DNA of 8,299 nucleotides from Candidatus Omnitrophota bacterium. Lineage in GTDB: Bacteria > Omnitrophota > Gorgyraeia > Duberdicusellales > 4484-171. Numbering within the stretch: position 1 is the stretch's first letter; each line of letters opens with the position of its first letter. The notes under the pieces were generated by a model. It was given only the letters and a program-made list of their open reading frames with translations, made no database searches and had not been told where the DNA came from. Below are positions 1 through 6,253 of this stretch, one piece after another. Location: NCBI GenBank assembly GCA_028717025.1, contig JAQUOR010000071.1, positions 1 through 8,299 on the forward strand. Reading direction: 5' to 3'. The position numbers and the translations under genes were made by a program.

Positions 1-87
1 TCAATCTGGTAGGCATCTTTAATTATTGTCTTTCCTTTGGCTAAAAGCGCCGCGATTAACAAACTGACGCCTGACCTGATATCCATC
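1..87 (-). pseudogene. C-terminal fragment of a second MurA-like enolpyruvyl transferase, cut at both ends
   Basis: Read on the minus strand in the frame whose last whole codon ends at position 3, this stretch gives MDIRSGVSLLIAALLAKGK followed by TIIKDAYQI and an incomplete codon beginning GA, as Asp would. This matches the conserved MurA C-terminal block, D-[LI]-R-[AS]-[SG] then AALxAxGKT then Y[HQ]ID(RGYE). The + strand murA in this window has the equivalent block (residues 330-361, DLRASAALVIAGLAAEEKTQ and YHIDRGYERIE). The nucleotide sequences differ widely, so this is a paralogue or a gene from elsewhere, not a recent copy. Upstream on the minus strand the MurA likeness stops at about position 87, where the + strand murA begins to align. 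It is probably one side of an inverted junction. The match is only about 28 residues and was judged by eye. Confidence 0.5.
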
Positions 88-1176
88 TTGGGAAAAGAAA
101 TCAAGTTCGAAGCCGGTACCGTTACCGTGCGGGCAACAAAAAAACAAGGATATGTGGCACCGTACAGACTGGTAAGGACGATGCGGGCCTCTTTCTGCTG
201 TCTGGGCCCCCTTCTTGCAAAGAAGAAAAAAGCAAAAGTCAGTTTGCCCGGCGGCTGTGTCATCGGGGTGCGTCCCGTTGACCTGCACATTAAAGGCCTC
301 GGGGAACTGGGAGCGCAGATAACCATAGAGAAGGGGTATTGCATCGGTGAAGGGAAAAATTTAAAAGGAAAACATATTTATTTAGGCGGGGCGTTCGGCT
401 CTTCCGTACTCGCGACCGCCAACGTCATGATGGCAGCAACACTGGCAGAAGGTGAAACCGTCATCGAATATGCTGCCTGTGAACCGGAAGTCGAAAGCCT
501 GGCATTATTCTTAAAAAGTATGGGCGCTGACATTACCGGCGAAGGGACGCCGATGCTTAAGGTGCGGGGAGTCAAGAAACTTAACGGCTGCGTCTTCGAA
601 AATATTGCCGACCGCATAGAAGCGGGAACGTATGTCGCGGTGGCGTTGGCGACTAATTCGGCGCTTGAGATACGCGGGGCCAACCCCTATCACCTTACCT
701 CAGTGCTTGAGACTGCAAAAAAAATAGGCGCCGAGATACATATTAACGATACGGACTCCATGCTCATCGAACCAAAGTCGATGTTAAAACCGGTAAATAT
801 CGTCACGCTTCCTTATCCCGGTTTCCCTACCGATTTACAGGCGCAATTTATGGTCTGCTTATGCTTTGCCAAAGGTATTTCGCTGATTACGGAAAAAATC
901 TATCCTGATAGATTTATGCATGTTTCCGAATTGAACCGTATGGGCGCCCGCATTCAACGCAGCGGCCCCTACGCCATCATCGAAGGGGGAGGCGTCCTCT
1001 ATGGCGCAGAAGTAATGGCCTCTGACTTGCGCGCCTCGGCAGCGCTGGTAATCGCGGGTCTTGCGGCTGAAGAGAAAACTCAGGTATTTCGCGTCTACCA
1101 TATCGACAGAGGCTATGAAAGAATAGAAGAAAAATTGCGGCCGCTTGGCGCAAAGATAAAGAGGGAAAAGCAGTGA
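37..1176 (+). CDS. murA: UDP-N-acetylglucosamine 1-carboxyvinyltransferase, 5'-truncated
   Basis: MurA transfers enolpyruvate from PEP to UDP-GlcNAc in the cytoplasm, the first committed step of peptidoglycan synthesis. Counting from the TTG at 37, the visible family residues are MRAS (Arg50, E. coli Arg91), SLPGGC with catalytic Cys74 (E. coli Cys115, so fosfomycin-sensitive type), RPVD (Arg79), FPTDLQAQ (Asp266), DRFMH (Arg292), DLRASA (Arg332) and YHIDRGYERIE (Arg358). The offset to E. coli MurA is a constant 41 residues in the N-terminal half, so the normal start and the SGAKNAA segment with Lys22 are missing. Convincing alignment begins only at LISILG, about position 76; residues 1-13 look like out-of-gene sequence and the TTG start is not credible. 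The catalytic Cys rules out the related AroA. Downstream, 46 bp separate it from trpG. The identity is secure and the 5' end is not. Confidence 0.9.
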   Translation: MAKSAAINKLTPDLISILGKEIKFEAGTVTVRATKKQGYVAPYRLVRTMRASFCCLGPLLAKKKKAKVSLPGGCVIGVRPVDLHIKGLGELGAQITIEKGYCIGEGKNLKGKHIYLGGAFGSSVLATANVMMAATLAEGETVIEYAACEPEVESLALFLKSMGADITGEGTPMLKVRGVKKLNGCVFENIADRIEAGTYVAVALATNSALEIRGANPYHLTSVLETAKKIGAEIHINDTDSMLIEPKSMLKPVNIVTLPYPGFPTDLQAQFMVCLCFAKGISLITEKIYPDRFMHVSELNRMGARIQRSGPYAIIEGGGVLYGAEVMASDLRASAALVIAGLAAEEKTQVFRVYHIDRGYERIEEKLRPLGAKIKREKQ

Positions 1177-1178
1177 AA

Positions 1179-1214
1179 AGCTGATGAGCTCATCAGCTCA
1201 TGAGCTTAAGAGCT
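1179..1214. repeat. AGCT array with 8-bp period, containing a 20-bp perfect palindrome
   Basis: AGCT begins at 1179, 1187, 1195, 1203 and 1211, exactly every 8 bp, separated by the tetramers GATG, CATC, CATG and TAAG. Because GATG and CATC are reverse complements, 1179-1198 is a perfect 20-bp palindrome. A second, 12-bp palindrome at 1195-1206 shares its last AGCT. The array fills nearly the whole murA-trpG gap. The first 20 bp could fold as an 8-bp stem with an AGCT loop. No T-run follows, so it is not a standard intrinsic terminator. Inference: a small intergenic palindromic repeat, possibly a protein-binding or cruciform site. Confidence 0.8.
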
Positions 1215-1222
1215 ACTAAACC

Positions 1223-1786
1223 ATGATACTTGTCATCGATAATTACGATTCTTTCACCTACAATCTCGTGCAATATCTTAATGAGCTGGGAGCGGAAACT
1301 GTTGTCTACCGCAACGATGCAGTCAGTCTTTCCGCGCTAAAAAGAATGAAAATCGAGAAAGCGGTGATTTCTCCCGGTCCCGGCGGACCGCAGGATAGCG
1401 GTATCAGCTGCGCTTTTATCAAAGAATTTTACAAAAAGATCCCCCTCTTAGGAGTGTGCCTGGGCCATCAATGCATAGGTTTCGTTTTCGGAGGAAAAAT
1501 CGTACGCGCAAAAGAGATCATGCACGGCAAAACCTCTGCTATTCATCACAACGGTAAAGGAATATTCAAGGGTATTACCAACCCTTTTATGGCGACACGC
1601 TATCACTCTCTTATCATTGAACGTACCACGCTGCCAAAAAATCTTTCTGTTGTCGCGGTAACTGAAAATAAAACGATCATGGGGATCAAAGAAAAACATT
1701 ACCCTCTTTGGGGAGTGCAGTTTCATCCGGAATCGATACTGACAGAGGAAGGCAAGAAGATTTTAGAGAATTTTCTTAAATTATGA
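1223..1786 (+). CDS. trpG: Anthranilate synthase component II (glutamine amidotransferase)
   Basis: This class I glutamine amidotransferase releases ammonia from glutamine for the TrpE subunit, which makes anthranilate from chorismate. At 187 residues it has the usual length. It opens with ILVIDNYDSFTYN, typical of TrpG/PabA, then the oxyanion segment PGPGGP (51-56), the nucleophile in GVCLGHQ (Cys79) and the catalytic pair in FHPES (His168, Glu170). The ATG at 1223 fits the family N terminus, but no clear Shine-Dalgarno precedes it; the AGCT array lies there instead. Its stop overlaps the trpD start as ATGA, implying translational coupling. No trpE lies in the window, so its partner must be encoded elsewhere. 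It may also serve PabB in folate synthesis, since such subunits are often shared; the sequence does not decide this. Confidence 0.95.
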   Translation: MILVIDNYDSFTYNLVQYLNELGAETVVYRNDAVSLSALKRMKIEKAVISPGPGGPQDSGISCAFIKEFYKKIPLLGVCLGHQCIGFVFGGKIVRAKEIMHGKTSAIHHNGKGIFKGITNPFMATRYHSLIIERTTLPKNLSVVAVTENKTIMGIKEKHYPLWGVQFHPESILTEEGKKILENFLKL

Positions 1787-2826
1787 TCAAAGAAGCAATC
1801 GCAAAGCTCATCAAAAAAGAAGACTTAAGTTTCGCTCAGACAAAAGCGGTATTTGAAGAAATTTTCTCACACCAGGCGACAACCGCCCACATCGCTGCGT
1901 TTTTAACTGCCCTGAGCGCAAAGGGTGAAACCGAGGAAGAAATTGCTGCTGCTGCAACGGTTGTGCGCGCAAGAGCCATAAAAGTAAAAGCACGGGGAAA
2001 TTTTTTAGGCATCGAGGACTCCGATGAGGCTATTCTGGATACCTGCGGCACCGGTGGCTCAGGAATAAATAAATTTAATGTTTCAACGGCAGTTGCCTTT
2101 ATCGTAAGCAGTTGTGGCATAAAGGTTGCCAAGCATGGCAACCGCGCCATGAGCTCAAGCTGCGGAAGCGCGGATGTCCTGGAAGCGCTCGGTATAAAAA
2201 TCGATGCAGCACCCAGGACCATGGAAGAAGCCATACACACAGTAGGCATCGGTTTTCTCTACGCTCCCCTGTATCATCCGGCACTTAAAGAAGTGGCGGC
2301 TATTCGTAAAGAAATCGGCATACGCACCATTTTTAATATTCTTGGGCCTTTATGCAACCCTGCGTTTGCCACGCACCAGCTCTTGGGCGTTTATAGAAAA
2401 GATCTGGTAAAAAGCATGGCCAAGGTACTGAAAAAATTAGGGGTTACGCGGGCGTTCGTTGTCTACAGCGAAGACCTTAAAGACGAGATATCCCTTTGCG
2501 CCAAAACCACGGTGGCGTTTCTGAACAATAAAAAAATAGAGAGTCTTTCTTTAAGCGCTTCCAGTTTTGGATTAAAAAAAATAAAATTGAAAAATATCGA
2601 AGTACCGAATGCCGCTGCAAGCGCAGCCATGATACAAGATGTCTTCGAAGGTAAGAAAGGCGCTCCCCGGGACATTGTGGTAGCGAATGCCGCCGCGTGT
2701 TTTTTTGTTTTAGGAAAAACGCGTACCTTAAAGGAAGGGGTGCAGTTGGCGAATTGTGCAATCGACGAGGGCAAAGCGAAAAAAAAGTTTTTAGCGTTCA
2801 GGGAGTTTGTTACACACCATGCATAA
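1783..2826 (+). CDS. trpD: Anthranilate phosphoribosyltransferase
   Basis: TrpD joins anthranilate to PRPP, giving phosphoribosylanthranilate. The 347 residues are a full-length class IV phosphoribosyltransferase: a helical N-terminal domain (about 1-70), the PRPP loop DTCGTGGSG (86-94), NVST (99-102), KHGNR (117-121), GSADVLEALG (128-137), FLYAPLYHPALK (158-169), the anthranilate-site region from Arg174 through RTIFNILGPLCNP, and the metal-binding acidic pair Asp234-Glu235. In the glycine loop the common Asp of GTGGDG is Ser93, and the common Thr before the FN is Lys97; neither change looks disabling, as every other signature is present. The start overlaps the trpG stop by four bases with no strong ribosome site of its own, so coupled translation is likely. 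Its end overlaps trpC. Confidence 0.96.
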   Translation: MIKEAIAKLIKKEDLSFAQTKAVFEEIFSHQATTAHIAAFLTALSAKGETEEEIAAAATVVRARAIKVKARGNFLGIEDSDEAILDTCGTGGSGINKFNVSTAVAFIVSSCGIKVAKHGNRAMSSSCGSADVLEALGIKIDAAPRTMEEAIHTVGIGFLYAPLYHPALKEVAAIRKEIGIRTIFNILGPLCNPAFATHQLLGVYRKDLVKSMAKVLKKLGVTRAFVVYSEDLKDEISLCAKTTVAFLNNKKIESLSLSASSFGLKKIKLKNIEVPNAAASAAMIQDVFEGKKGAPRDIVVANAAACFFVLGKTRTLKEGVQLANCAIDEGKAKKKFLAFREFVTHHA

Positions 2827-3598
2827 CGTCCTTTCATTAATCGTTGAGGCAACCAAGAAAAAAATCGAAGTTTTAAAAAAGAACCGCGAGGGCATTCTTT
2901 CTCTCGTTAAGTCGGCACCACAACTTGTGTCGTTTAAAGACGCGATAAAACGCGAAGGAAAAATTTCTTTTATCGGTGAGATAAAACAGGCGTCGCCCTC
3001 ACACGGTATTTTACGTAAAGATTTCTCGCCCGTGGCCATCGCAAAAATATTCGAAAGCGCAAAAATCAATGCGCTCTCGGTATTGACGGAAGAGGAATTT
3101 TTTTTGGGAAAGCTCAGTTATATCGAAGAAATCAAAAAAGAAGTACAACTGCCGATTTTACGCAAAGATTTTATTCTCGACGAAATCCAGATACTGGAAG
3201 CCCGCGCCGTAGGGGCGGATGCAATACTTTTGATTATGGGGATCCTGACTGAAGAGAAACTAAAACGATTATATACCTTCGCTAAAGAATGTGGCATGGA
3301 CGCTTTAGTCGAAGTGCATACTGAGAAGGAATTAACGAAAGTACTTAAAATCGGGGCGCGCCTGATAGGGATCAACAACCGCAACCTTAACACCCTTACC
3401 GTGGATTTAGCTACGACCAAGAAACTGATTCCTTTCCTGCCGGCGCAAACGATAAAGGTAAGCGAAAGCGGGATCAATACCCTTAAAGATGTTCTCTGGC
3501 TCAAAGGCCTTGGTATCGATGCAATGCTTATCGGCACAACTTTGATGAAAGCGCAAAATTTAGAAGAAAAGATAAGGGAATTACATATCGATGCTTAA
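2819..3598 (+). CDS. trpC: Indole-3-glycerol phosphate synthase
   Basis: TrpC closes the indole ring, converting carboxyphenylamino-deoxyribulose phosphate to indole-glycerol phosphate. It is a TIM barrel of 259 residues, the usual length for a monofunctional enzyme. The catalytic residues known from the Sulfolobus enzyme are in place: Glu54 and Lys56 in GEIKQASPS, Lys116 in LRKDF, Glu165 in VEVH, Asn187 in INNRN, and Glu216-Ser217 in SESG. LSVLTE (86-91) and EARAVGADAILLI (127-139) also fit. I chose the ATG at 2819 because family N termini begin close to it and it overlaps the trpD stop by 8 bp. An in-frame TTG at 2807 would add four residues and has no better ribosome site. It is not fused to TrpF, unlike in enterobacteria. 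Confidence 0.96.
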   Translation: MHNVLSLIVEATKKKIEVLKKNREGILSLVKSAPQLVSFKDAIKREGKISFIGEIKQASPSHGILRKDFSPVAIAKIFESAKINALSVLTEEEFFLGKLSYIEEIKKEVQLPILRKDFILDEIQILEARAVGADAILLIMGILTEEKLKRLYTFAKECGMDALVEVHTEKELTKVLKIGARLIGINNRNLNTLTVDLATTKKLIPFLPAQTIKVSESGINTLKDVLWLKGLGIDAMLIGTTLMKAQNLEEKIRELHIDA

Positions 3599-3601
3599 TA
3601 A

Positions 3602-3683
3602 CGCGAATTGCCGCGAATGAGCGAAAATACGTTTCTTCTTTATTCGCGTAAATTAGCGTTTCTTGATTAGCGTAAATTAGCGT
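3602..3683. repeat. TTAGCG/CGCGAAT-type direct and inverted repeat in the trpC-trpF spacer
   Basis: Two 18-bp direct copies, at 3642-3659 and 3666-3683, share 17 of 18 bases with the core CGTAAATTAGCG and lie 24 bp apart. The first copy is also inverted against 3602-3618: CGCGAATTGCCGCGAAT matches the reverse complement of 3642-3658 at 14 of 17 positions, giving a possible stem with a 23-base loop. This makes up almost all of the 88-bp gap, which is the only real gap within the trp genes. It looks like a dispersed intergenic repeat rather than a terminator, since no T-run follows the stem. The second copy ends 3 bp before the trpF ATG. Confidence 0.75.
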
Positions 3684-3686
3684 GTT

Positions 3687-4319
3687 ATGATTAAAATAAA
3701 AATCTGCGGAATTACTAATATCGAAGATGCACTCGCCTGTTCCCGGGAAGGCGCGGACGCGCTTGGGTTTATTTTTTCAAAAAAAAGCCCGCGATGCCTT
3801 TGCGAAAAAGATGCAAAAAAAATCATAGCAGAACTCGACCCTTTTATCTGCAAGGTTGGCGTATTCCTTGATGAGGAAAAAGAAAAAGTAGCTGAAATTG
3901 CCCGCTCATTGTCACTTGATGCTTTGCAATTCCACGGTAATGAATCTCCCGTATATTGCAATTTTTTTAAGTCGCAGTATAAGGTGATAAAGGTCTTCTT
4001 TCCCGGTCAAAAGCCTTTAAAAGAAATAATACGCCCTTACGCCCCTGACGCATGTTCGTTTGACATACAATACGAAGAGAAAAAGCGCGGCACTTCGACG
4101 CTGTCCAAAGAGGTGCTTCAAGAAGTCGCTGCGTTTATCAAAGAAGGAAGGCGAGTCATTATCTCGGGAGGACTCACTATTAAAAATGTATCGGCTGCTG
4201 TAAAATTAAAACCTTACGCCCTTGATGTTGCAAGCGGCCTTGAAGAATTCGTGGGGAAAAAAGATAAGGCCCTGGTCCGTCAATTCATACACGAGGTAAA
4301 ATATGGCGCTTCCCGATAA
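3687..4319 (+). CDS. trpF: Phosphoribosylanthranilate isomerase
   Basis: TrpF catalyses the Amadori rearrangement of phosphoribosylanthranilate to carboxyphenylamino-deoxyribulose phosphate, the substrate of TrpC. The 210-residue TIM barrel has the general base Cys7 in KICGIT, GADALGFIF and SPR (22-36), LQFHGNE (80-86), the general acid Asp126 in SFDI, and the phosphate-binding ends ISGGL (159-163) and DVASGLE (180-186). The segment after Asp126 is unusual: where most members have GGTGxxFDW this one reads RGTSTLSK (134-141). Both catalytic residues remain, so activity is likely. No Shine-Dalgarno precedes the ATG, because the TTAGCG repeat reaches to 3 bp from it. The 3' end overlaps trpB by 17 bp. 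Confidence 0.94.
   Translation: MIKIKICGITNIEDALACSREGADALGFIFSKKSPRCLCEKDAKKIIAELDPFICKVGVFLDEEKEKVAEIARSLSLDALQFHGNESPVYCNFFKSQYKVIKVFFPGQKPLKEIIRPYAPDACSFDIQYEEKKRGTSTLSKEVLQEVAAFIKEGRRVIISGGLTIKNVSAAVKLKPYALDVASGLEEFVGKKDKALVRQFIHEVKYGASR
4293..4296 (+). promoter_or_regulatory. Shine-Dalgarno site of trpB
   Basis: GAGG lies inside the 3' end of trpF, six bases before the trpB ATG at 4303. It fixes that start and shows trpB has its own ribosome site despite overlapping trpF. Confidence 0.7.
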
Positions 4320-5484
4320 ACACGGCTATTTTGGCTCCTTTGGCGGCAGTTTTATACCGGAAACGCTCTACTCCTGCCTTACAGAGCTAAAAAAAGCCTA
4401 TGCTCAAGCAAAAAAAGATAAGGTATTCAAGGACCGACTTTGCTATTATCTTAAAGAATATGCCGGCCGGCCTACGCGACTTTATTACGCAAAAGCTTTA
4501 AGCGCTCACCTGAAGCTAAAAATATATCTGAAACGCGAAGATCTTCTCCATACCGGAGCGCATAAAATCAACAATTCTCTGGGCCAGGCTCTTTTGGCGC
4601 AATTTATGGGTAAAAAAAGGATTATTGCCGAAACCGGAGCAGGCCAGCATGGAGTTTCCGCCGCAACGGTCGCGCGACTCTTTGGTTTATCCTGCGATGT
4701 CTATATGGGCGAAGAAGACATTCGCAGACAGCGCATGAATGTTTTCCGCATGAAAATTTTGGGAGCCCGCGTCATCCCTGTTACAAGCGGCGCAAAAACC
4801 TTAAAAGACGCCTGCAGCGAAGCGATGAGAGAGTGGGTTGCCCGCGTGCGTGACACGTATTATCTTATCGGCTCAACCTTCGGGCCTCATCCTTATCCTA
4901 CGCTGGTACGTGACTTTCAATCGGTGATAGGGAAAGAGGCGCGCAAAGAAATTTTGGCGAAAGAAGGAAGGCTTGCGGATTACTTAGTTGCCTGCGTAGG
5001 CGGCGGGAGCAACTCGATGGGGCTTTTTTATCCATTCTTTAAGGACACGAAAGTAAAGTTCATTGGCGTTGAAGCCGGGGGTTTAAACAAAGACCTGAAT
5101 TCTGCTTCAATAACGCATGGCGAACCAGGGGTCTTACACGGCGCAAAGACTTTTGTTTTACAAGATGCGTTCGGCCAGATTAAAGGAACACACTCTGTAG
5201 CCGCGGGCCTGGATTATCCGGGAGTCGGCCCGGAACACTCTTTTTATCACGAAAGCAGGCGCGCGTACTATACAACCGTAAGCGACAAAGAAGCGCTCCA
5301 AGGATTTAAAATGTTAAGCGAGCTGGAAGGTATAATCCCTGCGCTTGAATCGGCGCACGCCATATATTATTTAAAAAAACTGGCCAAACAGCATAGGGGT
5401 GCATTGGTTATCCTGTGTTTGTCAGGCAGAGGAGATAAGGATCTGGAGATCGTGCAAGAATATGAACCTAAAACAAAAATTTGA
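4303..5484 (+). CDS. trpB: Tryptophan synthase beta chain
   Basis: TrpB is the PLP enzyme that condenses indole with serine to give tryptophan, acting in an alpha2-beta2 complex with TrpA. The 393 residues are of the classic TrpB1 type. It opens with FGSFGGSFIPETL (10-22), then GRPTRLYYA (55-63) and LKREDLLHTGAHKINN with the PLP lysine at Lys88. The catalytic glutamate Glu110 is in AETGAGQHG. Further on are the PLP-phosphate loop GGGSN (233-237), GLDYPGVGPEH (302-312), EGIIPALESAHA (342-353) and the C-terminal SGRGDKD (374-380). All expected catalytic elements are present. It begins inside the trpF end and overlaps trpA by 23 bp. The pairing with trpA supports TrpB1 rather than the stand-alone TrpB2 form. 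Confidence 0.97.
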   Translation: MALPDKHGYFGSFGGSFIPETLYSCLTELKKAYAQAKKDKVFKDRLCYYLKEYAGRPTRLYYAKALSAHLKLKIYLKREDLLHTGAHKINNSLGQALLAQFMGKKRIIAETGAGQHGVSAATVARLFGLSCDVYMGEEDIRRQRMNVFRMKILGARVIPVTSGAKTLKDACSEAMREWVARVRDTYYLIGSTFGPHPYPTLVRDFQSVIGKEARKEILAKEGRLADYLVACVGGGSNSMGLFYPFFKDTKVKFIGVEAGGLNKDLNSASITHGEPGVLHGAKTFVLQDAFGQIKGTHSVAAGLDYPGVGPEHSFYHESRRAYYTTVSDKEALQGFKMLSELEGIIPALESAHAIYYLKKLAKQHRGALVILCLSGRGDKDLEIVQEYEPKTKI

Positions 5485-6250
5485 ACAACTCAAGAAAGAA
5501 GGCAAAAAAGCGTTCATTGCCTACGTGCCGTTTGGTTTTCCCTCTATCGCGAAAACGAAAGATATTATTTTGACCCTACAGGAGGCAGGGGTTGATATTA
5601 TTGAGCTGGGAATCCCTTTCTCCGATCCGATTGCCGACGGTCCGATAATACAGGCAGCAACGACCCTTGCTTTGCAAAAGGGAGCAAATACGTATAACCT
5701 TTTTGAAACATTAAAGGCCCTTAAGAAAGACCTGCGTATTCCTTGCGCTTTAATGACGTATTATAATCCTGTCTTTAAATTCGGCGTGGCGAAATTTTTC
5801 GAAGCAATGCAGAAAATAGATGTCTGCGGCATCTTAACCGTTGATTTGCCCGTTGATGAAGCGACTGCGTATTGCAAAGAAGCACGGCGGTATAAAAGAG
5901 AAACAATATTTTTTATCACGCCGGTAACGCCTGCGACGCGCGCACAAAAAATCATTAAAGCATCAAGTGGCTTTATTTACTACGTTTCAGTCACCGGCAC
6001 AACCGGACCGCGAGAGCTTGACGCTAAGGTACTGACGACTCATATTACGTCATTGAAAAAACGCACTACCCTGCCTGTATGCGTGGGGTTTGGCATTCAT
6101 ACCAGCCAACAAGTAAAAAGAATCGGCGCAATCAGCGACGGGGTCATTATAGGAAGCAGCATCGTTAAATTCATCAGTGATAACCATTCCGGGCATGATT
6201 TTTTGAGAAGGTTAAAAGAGTACGTTACGTCTTTAAGGGGTGGAGATTAA
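5462..6250 (+). CDS. trpA: Tryptophan synthase alpha chain
   Basis: TrpA cleaves indole-glycerol phosphate to indole and glyceraldehyde 3-phosphate and passes indole through the tunnel to TrpB. The 262-residue barrel shows FIAYVPFGFPS (18-28), ELGIPFSDPIADGP with catalytic Glu48 and Asp59 (Salmonella Glu49 and Asp60), MTYYNPVFKFG (98-108), YYVSVTGTTGPR (173-184, mobile loop), and the phosphate-binding VGFGI (208-212) and IIGSSIV (229-235). I chose the ATG at 5462 because family proteins begin about 15-20 residues before the FIAY strand. An in-frame GTG at 5399 would only extend into trpB coding sequence and adds 21 unrelated residues. GGAG at 5445-5448 is 13 bases upstream, rather far, so coupling to trpB is likely. 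Confidence 0.96.
   Translation: MNLKQKFEQLKKEGKKAFIAYVPFGFPSIAKTKDIILTLQEAGVDIIELGIPFSDPIADGPIIQAATTLALQKGANTYNLFETLKALKKDLRIPCALMTYYNPVFKFGVAKFFEAMQKIDVCGILTVDLPVDEATAYCKEARRYKRETIFFITPVTPATRAQKIIKASSGFIYYVSVTGTTGPRELDAKVLTTHITSLKKRTTLPVCVGFGIHTSQQVKRIGAISDGVIIGSSIVKFISDNHSGHDFLRRLKEYVTSLRGGD
6242..6245 (+). promoter_or_regulatory. Shine-Dalgarno site of the M16 peptidase gene
   Basis: GGAG sits in the last codons of trpA, eight bases before the ATG at 6254, and a second purine tract, AAGGGG, lies just before it. This supports the 6254 start and translation linked to trpA. Confidence 0.7.
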
Positions 6251-6253
6251 TCT

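Noticed and set aside
217..237. 21-bp identity between murA (217-237) and the minigene (8216-8236), both coding for AKKKKAK
   Set aside because: The shared stretch is low-complexity Ala/Lys codons, and the flanks do not match; most likely chance plus a lysine-rich proteome.
378..683. Minus-strand frames of 60-101 codons inside murA
   Set aside because: Shadows of conserved + strand coding sequence.
37..1176. AroA (EPSP synthase) instead of MurA, suggested by the tryptophan context
   Set aside because: The catalytic Cys in SLPGGC, and the FPTDLQAQ and YHIDRGYERIE motifs, are specific to MurA.
1177..1222. trp leader peptide, T-box or Trp repressor site before trpG
   Set aside because: The gap is 46 bp, with no Trp codons in a short ORF, no T-box sequence and no room for an attenuator.
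2807..2818. TTG start for trpC four residues upstream of the ATG
   Set aside because: No better ribosome site and no gain in family similarity; the ATG at 2819 fits.
5399..5461. GTG start extending trpA by 21 residues
   Set aside because: The extra residues are out-of-frame trpB coding sequence unlike any TrpA N terminus.
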